Part shown: in pieces, positions 48,854 through 59,900 of the stretch | How the letters are laid out: each line of letters starts with the position of its first letter | Position numbering within the stretch: the first letter of the stretch is position 1 | Origin: Tritrichomonas musculus | Lineage: Eukaryota > Parabasalia > Tritrichomonadida > Tritrichomonadidae | Assembly: GCA_039105265.1 (NCBI GenBank) | Contig: JAPFFF010000003.1 | Span: forward strand, 4,836,001 to 4,900,000 | DNA length: 64,000 bases | Direction: 5' to 3' | Made by a program: the position numbers and the translations under genes | The notes under the pieces: model-generated | What the model saw: only the letters and a program-made list of their open reading frames with translations | What the model was told of the DNA's origin: nothing | Database searches by the model: none

Positions 48854-51361
48854 ATGATTTTCTTCATCTTATTTATTTCATCATATTCTATCTATGTTGG
48901 AATAGATGCTGGAGCAGCTTATACCAAATCATCAATTGTATCTAATCCTGAAGTTATTGAAATTGGAAGAGATTGCGCAAATAAACAATTGACTCCAACT
49001 TTTATAGGCTTTCGTGCCAAACCGCAATTCAAGCCGAATGAACCAAAATATGTGAAGCCAGATGAAGCCATATATTTAACTCCAGATATTGGGGAAAAAG
49101 CTTTAAAGATTATGGAAGCACGCCCAATTATGGGTATGGGATATTTTCCAGATTTAATCGAATTAAATGAAACATATAAGCCAGAAAGAGCTGCTGAACT
49201 TGGAACAGGCACAAATGCTTCTCGCGTTGAATTTCATGATACAACAGCTCTTTTTTATAAAATGTATATTGATTGTATTTCAAGAGGCAAAAAAATCAGT
49301 GATATTGCTATTGTTGTACCTGCTAAGTATCTATTTCTTCAAAGATATCAATTTCAAGCAGCTTTAAGAACAATTGGATTTGAAAATGTTCATGTAATAG
49401 ATGATACAAATGCAGTAGCATATGTTTATGCAAATGAAAAATCATCCAAATTTTCACGCGGTGCGAAAAATACTTTATTTATTGATTTAGGCGCTACATC
49501 GTTTAAGGCATATGTGATGCGATTTTCACACAAACTTTCAGCATCGGGCCATATTTCACTTCCATTTGTTCAACGTTATAGTTATCAAATCGATTATTCA
49601 ACCGGTGGCGTTTTTATTACTCAATCAATTGCCAAATATCTTCTCAAGAAATTAAGAATTGAAACTAAAAATGATGCCGAAAAACAACGAGTTTATGATG
49701 CGGCTGAGAAAGTTAAAAAGATCCTCAGCTCTGAAAAAGACGCAACTGTTATTGTAAATGAAATTGGTGGAATTGATCGAACATTTGAAATGACAACAGA
49801 AGAGTTAGAAAACAATATTCTTAACCCATTTGTTGAATCAGCAATAAATGTTGCTCTTAACGCTTCGAAAGGTCATAAAATTGATCATATCGAATTTATT
49901 GGTGGCAGTTCGCATAATGATTATCTTGTTGAACATATCTTAAACGGCTTAAATTATAGCATTAAAAGTTCAGATGATCTCGCTTCCTTCAGAACCCTTA
50001 ATCCTGATCATTGCCTGTCACGTGGAGCAGGGTACTTCCTTCAATTTATTAGTGACAGTTCGCGATTTCCAACTGTTGAAATCACAGAGCCTTCATCAAT
50101 CTACAACATTACTCTAATCACAATGAGCGGTACTTTCCCAATTTGTGACCTTGGACAGCAATGCAAAAAACGCCAAATTATTCCAGGTAATTCTTCTATC
50201 ATTCTTTTCCAATATGGTACTAATGAAGCACGCCAGGGAATCGCTAAATATTCATTCGGTTTCTTTGTTGATAATATTACGAGTTCTATTGAAATTTCTT
50301 TCTCATCTCTTCCATTTTCACTTTATGATATCCAAACATGTAATCGAACAGGATGCCATCGGCTTGAACTTCAATTTCTCATGTACCCTGATACACCATC
50401 TCGTGTATTTGAGATGTTTATAAGTTCTGATGCTCAAGAAGAGCGAATCAAAGAAATTAGGAAGAAGATCACCGAAACCGCTGAAAAAGTTTTGCACGAC
50501 GTAGAAAAGAACAAAACTTTTAGATTTTTCACAAATCATACACAACGTTTAGAGATTATTCGAGCTGCAGAAGCTGCCAGAAAATGGCTCAAAGAATTTC
50601 AATATAGAGATGGTGTTAATCTTGCCAACTTTTCTATTCAACTTGAATTACTTGAAGAAAAATCAAAGCCTGTTTATGATAGAATATCAGAAAACTCTAC
50701 ATTTATCAAATCATTGAATATGTTTTATCATTCATTAAAGATGGCCAAGGATGGAATAGAAAAAGAATGGCCTAAAGAAAAGCCATTTCTTGACAAAAGA
50801 ACGTTGGACAGGTTTAAGCAACTAGTTAATGAAACTGAAGAATGGTTTAATAAGTCATTAAACTTGACAAGAAATACACCTCCTTACTTACCAAGACCAG
50901 TTAAAGGTAGTGAATTCGAAGATAAAGGCTTAAAACTTTATGACTGGTATGGAATTGTTGATTCTATTGAAAGAAAGAAGAAGAGAACTGGAAGAAAAAT
51001 AGAAAACAAAGAAAAAGTTGAAACCAAAGATGAAAAATATATAAAAGATGAAGACGATGAAGATGAAAAGCATAATCCTGAATATGAATATGTTGATATG
51101 AACGATGAAGAAATGGAAGCTTATTATGCACAGACAGAATGGGTAGATCCTTTCCTTGAAAATGAAAAGGTTGAGAAACCTAAATCTTTAAGAAGTGGAA
51201 TTGAAGACTTTAAGTTATCTAAACAAGCAAGGCATATGATGAATAAGAGATTAAAGCAAATGGAAGAAGAAGAAAGATTGAAGAATCAAACTAAAAAAAA
51301 TACAGATGATTCCCAAAATATTGACATGGAATCAAATAAAAATGAATATAGTGACTTGTAG
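48854..51361 (+). CDS. ER Hsp70-like chaperone/exchange factor, Grp170/HYOU1/Lhs1 type
   Basis: 835 residues. A short signal peptide (MIFFILFISSYSIY) leads straight into the Hsp70 ATPase domain: YVGIDAGAAYTKSSIV (phosphate loop, DAGAA in place of DLGTT), then NTLFIDLGATSFKAYV and HIEFIGGSSHNDYLVE. A beta domain and a long helical C-terminal region follow, which is extended and charged, as in Grp170 (HYOU1 999 aa, Lhs1 881 aa) rather than BiP. An acidic patch lies near 735-760 (KDEDDEDEK, DMNDEEMEAYY). The last residues are NEYSDL: the final YSDL is a weak KDEL-like tail, unlike the NDEL/HDEL forms. Role: nucleotide exchange for BiP and folding in the ER lumen. Confidence 0.9.
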   Translation: MIFFILFISSYSIYVGIDAGAAYTKSSIVSNPEVIEIGRDCANKQLTPTFIGFRAKPQFKPNEPKYVKPDEAIYLTPDIGEKALKIMEARPIMGMGYFPDLIELNETYKPERAAELGTGTNASRVEFHDTTALFYKMYIDCISRGKKISDIAIVVPAKYLFLQRYQFQAALRTIGFENVHVIDDTNAVAYVYANEKSSKFSRGAKNTLFIDLGATSFKAYVMRFSHKLSASGHISLPFVQRYSYQIDYSTGGVFITQSIAKYLLKKLRIETKNDAEKQRVYDAAEKVKKILSSEKDATVIVNEIGGIDRTFEMTTEELENNILNPFVESAINVALNASKGHKIDHIEFIGGSSHNDYLVEHILNGLNYSIKSSDDLASFRTLNPDHCLSRGAGYFLQFISDSSRFPTVEITEPSSIYNITLITMSGTFPICDLGQQCKKRQIIPGNSSIILFQYGTNEARQGIAKYSFGFFVDNITSSIEISFSSLPFSLYDIQTCNRTGCHRLELQFLMYPDTPSRVFEMFISSDAQEERIKEIRKKITETAEKVLHDVEKNKTFRFFTNHTQRLEIIRAAEAARKWLKEFQYRDGVNLANFSIQLELLEEKSKPVYDRISENSTFIKSLNMFYHSLKMAKDGIEKEWPKEKPFLDKRTLDRFKQLVNETEEWFNKSLNLTRNTPPYLPRPVKGSEFEDKGLKLYDWYGIVDSIERKKKRTGRKIENKEKVETKDEKYIKDEDDEDEKHNPEYEYVDMNDEEMEAYYAQTEWVDPFLENEKVEKPKSLRSGIEDFKLSKQARHMMNKRLKQMEEEERLKNQTKKNTDDSQNIDMESNKNEYSDL

Positions 51362-51637
51362 ACATTATATCAATAAAATTATGTTCTTTTAAAGATATTT
51401 ATATATTATATTTCGTTCCTATATTTAGTCGCTTTTCACTCTCTCGCTAATTACGTATCATTAAATTTCCTCATATAAATTAGCACTTATGTAAATTGAA
51501 TTTAATCGGAAAGCTTACTTTATTATAAATATGAATGTTTTTCAGATGTTAGGTGTAAAAAATCTTTTTTATTAGATAATAAAAAAATCTTTCTGAAACA
51601 AATAATATAATAATATAAATATAAAATATTAATAGAA

Positions 51638-52573
51638 TCACTTGGGTGACATGTATGCTCCTGATGTAATCCTCCTTTTCAACTCCCATTGAAGAATTGT
51701 ATCAATTTCATAATCCTCCATGACTTTGCATATACTAATCTGTCCAGCCGATGTCATAATAAAAACATATTCTTGGTGAGGTTGAACCATCTTTATTCGA
51801 TCTTTTGAAAAAATATACTCACCTTTTTTATCACCTGTTTCGATTGACCAAGCATAAACATGGCCATTTGTAGTTCCAACCCACAATATATTATTTTCTA
51901 AGCCATAACACGTAACTTGCTTTTCATGATGAAAGTCAAAAATGACGTTTTCAGTAATACCATCAACAATACTGACTGTTGTATCGTATCCAAAGAAAAA
52001 TTTGGTTGAATCTTCTGAGAATCCAATAAATGATGCAATAACATCAAATTTTCTGGTTCTTGCATTGTGTCCATGCATTAAATCCCACATTCTTAATGAT
52101 CCATCTCTGCCAGCGCTTAACATGAATTTTCCGGTTGGTGAAATTGCTATTGCAGAAATGCATCCTGTATGACCTTTAAGTTGCTTCATATGACCCCAGT
52201 CTGATACGCGCCATAAACTAATTGTTTTATCCGACGAACCACTAATAAGATAATCATCTTTATAAAATTCCAATGCTTCAATACCGTCTTCATGTTGCAT
52301 AAGAGAACCAATATTTTTCATGATTTTTAGATCAAAAATTGAAATTGAGCCATCATTTCCGCCAGCTGCAATGTAGCGTGTGGAAGAGCAGGCGACATTT
52401 CGTATTGCTTGGCTGTGTGATTCAAAATTGAACAATAAACTAGCATAATAACCAATGTAATTTTCTGGAACTCCTTCTGGTAAATCAGTGCAACCTTCTG
52501 GTATTTTATATATTTTATAGCAATAAAGAATGCCATCATATGTTCCAACAGCAAGAGTGCCTATACTGGTCAT
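51638..52573 (-). CDS. WD40 protein, PAK1IP1/Mak11 family
   Basis: 311 residues from ATG 52573 (MTSIGTLAVGTYDGILYCYK); codons upstream in frame have no ATG. WD repeats include SSTRYIAAGGNDGSISIFDL, DYLISGSSDKTISLWRVSDW and GKFMLSAGRDGSLRMWDLMH. The order and the LAVGTYDGILYCY start match Mak11/PAK1IP1 (family: 'vVGtYe..lfGf', 'sGs.DetI.iyDm', 'GalSvg.DktLR.WnLv.G'). Mak11/PAK1IP1 is a nucleolar factor in 60S ribosome assembly. Other small WD40 proteins look similar, but the HGHNARTRKF segment after repeat 4 matches the family's 'eGR.af..ki'. It converges with the Grp170 gene across 277 bp. Confidence 0.8.
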   Translation of the reverse strand: MTSIGTLAVGTYDGILYCYKIYKIPEGCTDLPEGVPENYIGYYASLLFNFESHSQAIRNVACSSTRYIAAGGNDGSISIFDLKIMKNIGSLMQHEDGIEALEFYKDDYLISGSSDKTISLWRVSDWGHMKQLKGHTGCISAIAISPTGKFMLSAGRDGSLRMWDLMHGHNARTRKFDVIASFIGFSEDSTKFFFGYDTTVSIVDGITENVIFDFHHEKQVTCYGLENNILWVGTTNGHVYAWSIETGDKKGEYIFSKDRIKMVQPHQEYVFIMTSAGQISICKVMEDYEIDTILQWELKRRITSGAYMSPK

Positions 52574-53207
52574 TTTTACTTCTTTAAAATTTTGGTCATT
52601 CAATTTTCCATGTCCAATCCAATAATAAATATTATACGTATCTTAATTTCATGGCTGCAAGAAATATATTTAAACATTGATATGCATACAATATAAAATA
52701 TAAATTTTATATATATTATAAATTAATAAATTTATGTATTAAATACAGTGAAAAAAGGAGTTTTCATAATTATGATAACGTTTATTATTTAAAAAGTTGA
52801 ACAAATTCAAAATGTTAACAGATTTTGGATTTTTTCCTTAACTATTCATTTGTATTTGTCTTCAAACAATTATAAAATTATTACATGCGAGCAAACTGCT
52901 ATTGCAATGAAAGATACAGGGAAAATAATAATCAAAGTATCTTTAAAATGCTTGATATTCTTTACAAAGAATGTAGAATTGCATATAAAATCTCGCCTAT
53001 TCAAAATTTTATATAGAAAGAAATGCATTTATCTTTCATGAAAGCATAAAACTAACTTAAACATTAATAACTATTAATATTATATAAAAGTACAATTTAG
53101 ATAATTCATAAAAAAGTATTAAAAGATTCTTATACCCTATTATTTTCTTCCTCTCAAGAAAGAGGAAGAAATTTCAATTTAAATGTGGCCGCATATTTTA
53201 AATCATT
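52574..53207. other. Divergent intergenic region
   Basis: Shared upstream region of the WD40 and importin-beta genes. A 60-codon frame around 52850-53041 has no ATG at its start and no protein-like composition. The GGCCGCA motif near 53185 is the only candidate signal. Confidence 0.6.
53185..53201 (+). promoter_or_regulatory. GGYCGYA-type promoter motif with adjoining initiator
   Basis: GTGGCCGCATATTTTAA is followed directly by TCATTATG: an initiator-like TCATTA whose end overlaps the start codon at 53208. Third copy of the motif in the window. Confidence 0.5.
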
Positions 53208-56075
53208 ATGAATGATGAACTTCAAAATCATATTCAACAACTTTTAAAAATACAAAGTACTGATAATGATGTTCGAATGGAAGGAGAATCTTATATAGCA
53301 CATTTGCGCACAAATAATCCTTTTGATATTTTTCGGTTATCGTGTAGTATTCTCTTATTAGATGAAATACCAATTATTGTCATTAAATTATCATATATTT
53401 TAATTAATCAAAATAGCATTTTTTTATTGAATAATTGGTCAAAACTTAATATCGAGCAACAAAATACATTAAGATCAGCAACAATGCGTGGCTTGTTTTA
53501 CCCTGATCAAGCAATTCGAAATTTATCTTCCTATTCATTTTGTTTGGTTATTCAGTGTGGAATCGATGCATTTCAACAAGATATCTTAAGTTCATTAGCA
53601 ATTCCAATATGTAATCCAAAATATCCTACATGTTGTACAATAGGTTGTTTTATGGCACTTAAAGAACTAATAGCGCATAATATTTTTGATGGATTTAATA
53701 ACGTTCAAGATATTCCATATTATACTGAAACTGGACGAACAATAATTAATGCTTTTGGACAAATAATGAGCAACCCAAAGGTTTTTGATGTTCCTGATTT
53801 TATAGAATTTTTGAAATGCTACTCAATAATACTCCCATTTTTTCGACCTTTTTACAATAACCAAGAGAGCAGGGAATCATTTTTCAATTTACTAATGAAT
53901 GTTTTTACTTTTCTTGATTCTAACATTCATTCATCTCTCTACAATTTACTCTTTTGTTTTTTTAAATGCTTCTATGAAGATATTGATAAATGCATGTATT
54001 CAATTTTTGAAATCACTAAAAATTCATTATGTATGGCTGATAACCCTGAGATAATTTATCCTGCAGTCATTTTCTGGCAAGAAATTGCAGAATATGAAAT
54101 TTCAATTATGCAAAAATATGAATCTTCTTCAAATAGAGCAAGTATATGTTATAAAAGAATTATTATGCTATCAGCGAAAAATTTAGTTAATATAATGATG
54201 AATATTATAACCAAATTTGCTCCTATAAAATTAGAACAATCGACAGAGCTCCAAGAAACGGTTGATTTAAATTCTTTGTGTCTTTATAGAGATGCAGCTG
54301 ATTGTCTTAGACTGTTTTCTGCTTTAACAAACGATGTATTTACTGCACTATCAAGTCAATTTGATGAACACAAAAATTCGGCTGATTGGCAAGATCGATT
54401 TGCGGCTGTTTATTCCCTTTGGTGCATTTCAAATACTGAAATGCATAATATTGATGTGAATGTAAGCGAAGAATTCCGAGATCGGATTAGATGGACATTG
54501 AATAATTTTTATGAAAGTAAATTTAATGATATCATTAATTTAACAAAGGATCCAAATCAAGTTGTTCAGATATCAGCGTTTTCAATATTATCGGTTATTT
54601 TTCGGCTTTCTTATTACATTGTGATGGGATATCCTTTCATGAAGAAAATATCAACTCTTTTTAATATACATATGAATGGATTAAAAAGAAGATTAATTAT
54701 TACTGGTGAAAACCAAGAACCATTTACTGATTTAATACCATCCAAAATATGTGATATCATACATGAAATTGGAAGTCAGGTTATTAAAGGAAAAATCAAC
54801 TCTGAATGTATTGAAGCCCCAGCTAGATCAAATCAGCCAAATAATTCAAATGCTAATGATGACGAAGATAAAGATATTTTTAAAATAGTCGGATGTATAA
54901 ATGCTAGAACACCTTTTTCAACATATTTCTTTAAGTTTCTCAGGAACTTATTCAATATTTTTGTATTTCCTGCATTTCAAACGAAAGAATTTTTATTATT
55001 ACAAAATAAGTGCACAGAAGCTATTGCAGTGACTTTTTCGGCTACACCAGGGGAACAAGTACCATATGTTTTACAATCATATCTTCCCATTATTTGCTCA
55101 TTCATGGAATCTAATATCACATTATTTGCAAGTTCTAAAGAAGACTTCGCCAATAATAATATCGGTGCTCCGATAAGACTTGTCCAATTATGTATTATTT
55201 TGACATCAATAATTGAAGGTTGTGGAACCGCTATAATTGAATATTCTGAGCCAATATTTAAAAATGTTAGAGCATGTCTCACATTAAAACATATTCCTAT
55301 CCATGAAGAAGCTCTTCTCACATTATGTCAGATTGTTAAATATATAGGTCCACGTATTGTGTCATTTATTGAAGATATGCTAACAATTTTCTTCATTTCA
55401 CAAGATGCACATTGTGATTTGATAATAGAAAGGAGTACAAACCTTATTTTACTTATATTTGAAAAATTAGAGAGCCATACCATAATTGATCCAAACAGGA
55501 AGAAAGATATCTTTGATATTTTTGTCAAAAACTTAAAAAACAATGACATTCACATTAGAATTCGATTGCTTATTATTAATGTTTTCGGTAAAATCATCCG
55601 GATAATGGCAATAGCAGCTGAACCATTTCTACCTCTTTTTTATGAAGTACTTATTCACTATCAACAAATACAATTTAATTTATTATTAAATGATGATGCA
55701 ATAGCTGCACCATTTCTTTATTCAACAGTTTTGAATGGTTATACAAACTTAATTATGGCTTCTAATGGTTGCCCTTTCATTCAAGAAATAACTGCAAACT
55801 TTGATAAAATCATTCATTTTCTTGATATAATTAAAAAAAATCAGCAATGTTTAACATTTGATGTCGAGAGGTCCATATTGAATTTCGTCTCTGCTGTTTT
55901 GAATAATTTTGATGATATGAGAAGATTTGATAATAAGAAAAAATTAATGGGATTGATACATGGAAGAGTGATTAAGCAAATATTTAATATAATTAGAAAA
56001 GATCAAGAAATCTATAATAATAAAGAAACAAATGTACAGTTAACAGACATTAATAATAGATTGTTTAACACATAA
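53208..56075 (+). CDS. Importin beta / karyopherin family protein
   Basis: 955 residues, all helical HEAT repeats, no signal peptide. The diagnostic stretch is NPEIIYPAVIFWQEIAEYE, a linker, then RDAADCLRLFSALTNDVFTA and NSADWQDRFAAVYSLWCISN. This matches importin beta 'pev...aiefWs.icdeE', 'kAa..cL.lla.....' and 'nPdWryRdAAvmAfgcile'. The Asp/Asn-rich short loop around 545-560 (NANDDEDKD) resembles the acidic loop region. Importin beta binds importin alpha, Ran and nucleoporins for nuclear import. The N-terminal repeats are divergent, so importin-beta-like is firm and strict KPNB1 orthology is likely but not certain. Confidence 0.85.
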   Translation: MNDELQNHIQQLLKIQSTDNDVRMEGESYIAHLRTNNPFDIFRLSCSILLLDEIPIIVIKLSYILINQNSIFLLNNWSKLNIEQQNTLRSATMRGLFYPDQAIRNLSSYSFCLVIQCGIDAFQQDILSSLAIPICNPKYPTCCTIGCFMALKELIAHNIFDGFNNVQDIPYYTETGRTIINAFGQIMSNPKVFDVPDFIEFLKCYSIILPFFRPFYNNQESRESFFNLLMNVFTFLDSNIHSSLYNLLFCFFKCFYEDIDKCMYSIFEITKNSLCMADNPEIIYPAVIFWQEIAEYEISIMQKYESSSNRASICYKRIIMLSAKNLVNIMMNIITKFAPIKLEQSTELQETVDLNSLCLYRDAADCLRLFSALTNDVFTALSSQFDEHKNSADWQDRFAAVYSLWCISNTEMHNIDVNVSEEFRDRIRWTLNNFYESKFNDIINLTKDPNQVVQISAFSILSVIFRLSYYIVMGYPFMKKISTLFNIHMNGLKRRLIITGENQEPFTDLIPSKICDIIHEIGSQVIKGKINSECIEAPARSNQPNNSNANDDEDKDIFKIVGCINARTPFSTYFFKFLRNLFNIFVFPAFQTKEFLLLQNKCTEAIAVTFSATPGEQVPYVLQSYLPIICSFMESNITLFASSKEDFANNNIGAPIRLVQLCIILTSIIEGCGTAIIEYSEPIFKNVRACLTLKHIPIHEEALLTLCQIVKYIGPRIVSFIEDMLTIFFISQDAHCDLIIERSTNLILLIFEKLESHTIIDPNRKKDIFDIFVKNLKNNDIHIRIRLLIINVFGKIIRIMAIAAEPFLPLFYEVLIHYQQIQFNLLLNDDAIAAPFLYSTVLNGYTNLIMASNGCPFIQEITANFDKIIHFLDIIKKNQQCLTFDVERSILNFVSAVLNNFDDMRRFDNKKKLMGLIHGRVIKQIFNIIRKDQEIYNNKETNVQLTDINNRLFNT

Positions 56076-56997
56076 AAAAATCAAATAAAACCAAGATCGT
56101 CTTTAACTAACACAAGACTTTGAAGAAAAAAAAGATAGGAACTTCCTTTTATGTTATATCTTTATTAATGCAAATGAGATTTCGAGGTCTCTCTTCTTAT
56201 ATTGCTTTATGTGTTCTTCAGTTCGTTCTTTTTAACTAAATTAATGGCTCATAAGATAATTATAGAATGCATTAAATATGATAAAATTCTTTTTTAATCA
56301 TCAGAATAATTTGAATATTAAAATAAGTATTATTTAAAGGTATAATTTCAATATCATAATAAATTTATATTTGTTCACCATAGAAAATTGGATACTAGAT
56401 TGATTAATTATACTCTTATATAAAACACTATAATCTAATATATGATTTGATTCATCCAAATTCAAGTATACTATTTTATATTTAATAACTATTGAGTTAT
56501 TTGCTTGTTTACCAAATAATAAAAATTTGCTTTGATATTATTGCGCTGAATAGCACCATAGATATGAAATCTCTTCTTTTTCATAATTAAAATCATGAAT
56601 TGATATGCTATCATCATCTGAGATAAACAGACTTTTGTACGTTTCTATCTTTTTTTTTATTTATTTGGTATTCCTAAATGCATTCAAGTAATTTTTTAAG
56701 GACGCATGAATCATGCTCTTAAACATTTTTTTTTTATGATATGTCATTTACAAAATATCAAAGATAAAGCTATTGAGCATAATTCATTTTACTTTCAGAA
56801 ACTTTTTGATTAAAAACCGATCAAAACGTTTGTAAAATTAATTGTGCAAGAAACCCCAGTTTTGCTGATATAGCAAATAGAATTAAAAGATTTTTCAATA
56901 AATGAAATCAAAATAAAATTTTTCTATGTATTTATTCAAATTATATTGAATACAAAAACTTCAAAATCTTTTTAAAACGTAAGTTCGATTTTTTCTA
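56076..56997. other. Intergenic spacer
   Basis: About 920 bp, AT-rich, no gene seen. It contains ACTAACACAAG at 56106-56116, which resembles a trichomonad intron acceptor but has no partner (see rejected items). Confidence 0.6.
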
Positions 56998-59900
56998 ATG
57001 ACTAAAAACATCATGAGCGAATTTAAATTTGAGCAGGATATAAATCCTGCATCGACAAAACCTCAATTAATCCAAGCTATGAGCATAAAAACTGGTAACT
57101 TTGTAGCAATTAAGTTTTTTTCAAAAGAAATTGTTTCAAAATTAAAAGAAGAAGAAATTATGAGAACTATCGCAATGTTCAATTCTTTACGACATAAATA
57201 TTTAATTCATTACCACGAAGTTCATCGAGATGGTATTGCTGCATATTTAGTTATGGATTGGTGCGAAGGAAAATCGCTATACGATACACTTCAAGGATAT
57301 CGAAATCTTCCAGAAAAGTTAGTTTCGCGATATATCTACGAAGTTCTTCAAGGTTTAGAATATCTTCACTCGCAAGGTACAACGCATAATAATATCAAAG
57401 CTACAAACATTCTTACAACTAATGGTATGGCAAAGCTAACTGACTTTGGTTTGTCTGCAAAAATAAGCAATTTAGATATTCTTGAGCACCCTTACTGGAG
57501 CGCTCCAGAAGTTTTAAACGCCAAAAATTATTCAAGAGAGAGTGATATTTGGTCACTTGCGTGCACTATCCTTGAGCTTATGACAGGAAAACCACCATGG
57601 GCTGATTTATCTCCTTATGATGCAAGAGCGCATATATTAAATGATGAAATTCCTCAGTTTCCAGATAGTTTTTCGGAGCATCTTTGCGATTTTCTCCGAA
57701 ATTGTTTCAATAGAGATCCGTCTAAGCGTCCCTCAGCAAAAGACTTACAATATCATTTTTGGATTACCACAAATAACAATATTACAGAAGATAATCAAAA
57801 AAATGCATCCATACAACCTACTTCATCGATTCATTTTGATTTAAATCAAAATAAGAATATATCGCCTGAATTAGTCATTCAAAATCTAGATAAAATTTTG
57901 AATTCTGACTCCGATTCAGATTTTGGTTCAAAGGAACCCAAAAAAACAAATGAGATCAAGCAGCCATTAATTCAACCACCTAAGCCTCTTCTTACCCTCG
58001 GTAACAACCCTCAATTAAAAAATCCAGACGATGCTTTTGCTGATTTTTCTGATGATGACGACGACGACGATTTTAATGATTTACCAGCAACCAAGAACTC
58101 TGCAAAAACTCCATTATCTTTACCAGATTCAAACAAGCAAGCACCACTGCTTACGTTAACGCCAAAGAGCGATTCGAAAAAAATTAGCCCAAATCCAAGT
58201 TCTACTCAAAATCCTCAAAATAAGCAAAGTCCTCGATTGCAGCCATTGATTAAGCTCCCAGGAATTTCTGACCAACCAAATCCAGAACTAGGAGACGACA
58301 TTTTTGGTTCTGATTCAAGTAGTGACATTCTTGGAAAAGAAGAGCCAATTAAAACTCCAAGCCAAGGTAACAGCAAGCCAGAGCCTTTATTGAAACTTCC
58401 TGGAAGCAATGCCAAGCCAAACAAGCCAGGAGCTCCATCAGCATTATTAACCTTGCCAGTTAATAATAATCCAAATAATGCCATTGATATCGATGCATTT
58501 GATTTCAGTGGTTCAGATGATGACTTTGCTCCAGCCAAACCAGCCAACAAAGGGAATTCAGCACCATCATCTGGAGGTGGAGCAAAGGCTAATAAAAATG
58601 GAGGTGAAAGTCTTCAGGATTTCATGGAAAATTCTGATGATGATCTTGGTATGGATCTTGAAATGGAACCAGGTGATCAAAATAAGATTCCAGCTCTTGT
58701 TATTAAACAAGAAGTCCGAGGTCCAGCAGATTTCTCATTATTTGATGAAAATGCTGAAGAAGAAAAAGTACTTCAGCACCGTAAAAAAGTTCAAAAGCTA
58801 AGTCGAAAACTTATCAAGAAATTAAAATTAATTACTACATTAAATAGTCCCTCTGATGAAGAACAATTCAACCAATCTTTAGATAAAATTTCTGAAATAC
58901 TTAAATCTGAACCAACTGTTCGATCCTCACTTGTCGCTCAACAAGGTGTCCTTCAGATTATTGAAGTTATAGAATTTTCCAAATTAAAGAACGACAAAAA
59001 CATTAACACTATATTATCAATTATATATGACATGTGTAAAGACCAGAGTCAAATTAAGGAGAACTTTTGCCTACTTGGAGGAATTCCACCAATTATGAAA
59101 TTTTTAAATCCAGATGTTGACATAATTAGTCGTCATTATGCAGTTAATGTTCTCACTGAAATATGCACAAAGTCATTAGATAACACGCAAATGTTTATTG
59201 CTTGTAATGGTCTATCTGCCATTTGTCAAGTATTAAAATATGACATTGATCAAGAATGGGAATCTATTATTTCAGCAGTTACAACAATATCAGACTATTT
59301 TGGCACTCAAAAAGCTACACAAAAAGCTGATCTTTGTCGACTTTTCATGAAAGCTCGGTTATTTAAGCCAATGTCTGAAGTTCTACTTCATTTTGCAACT
59401 AGTGAGTTATTTAAGCAAAATGAGGAAGCACAAAAAACTATCTCACTTTTATGTGAATTATTTAATGATTTTTCGCAGGCTGATTCAAAAGTTAAATTGG
59501 CCTTAAGCTCTCCTGATATTATGGAAAACATTGTTAGTACTATGTACACGACAAAAGATGGTGTCCGAAGAGTTTTGACACTTGAAGATATTCTTCTTCT
59601 CTCAAAGACGATTAAATTCACAGCAATGGACGCTGAAACAAGAGACAACTTGACTGATTCTGGTGTTATGGAGATGACTTGTGAAATGTTAAAATATGAT
59701 TTCGGTAAAGGTGAAAAGAAAGACCAAACAATGCTTAACTTGCTTATTCACTCAAATTTAATCATGCTTCTTAACGATATGTGTAAACTTTCATCTCAAG
59801 TTTCGAAGAAAAGAATTGGAATTGTTGCAGATTCAAGATTACTTCCACATCTTGTCGAATATATGGACAAAGAATCCGAACTGAAAACAATGTCATTGTC

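Noticed and set aside
52850-53041. 63-codon frame upstream of importin beta
   Set aside because: It lacks an ATG at its start, has no recognisable protein texture and lies in a divergent promoter region.
56106-56116. ACTAACACAAG resembling the trichomonad intron branch/acceptor motif ACTAACACACAG
   Set aside because: It lies after the importin-beta stop codon; no GTATGT donor precedes it within a plausible distance and no open frame follows it.
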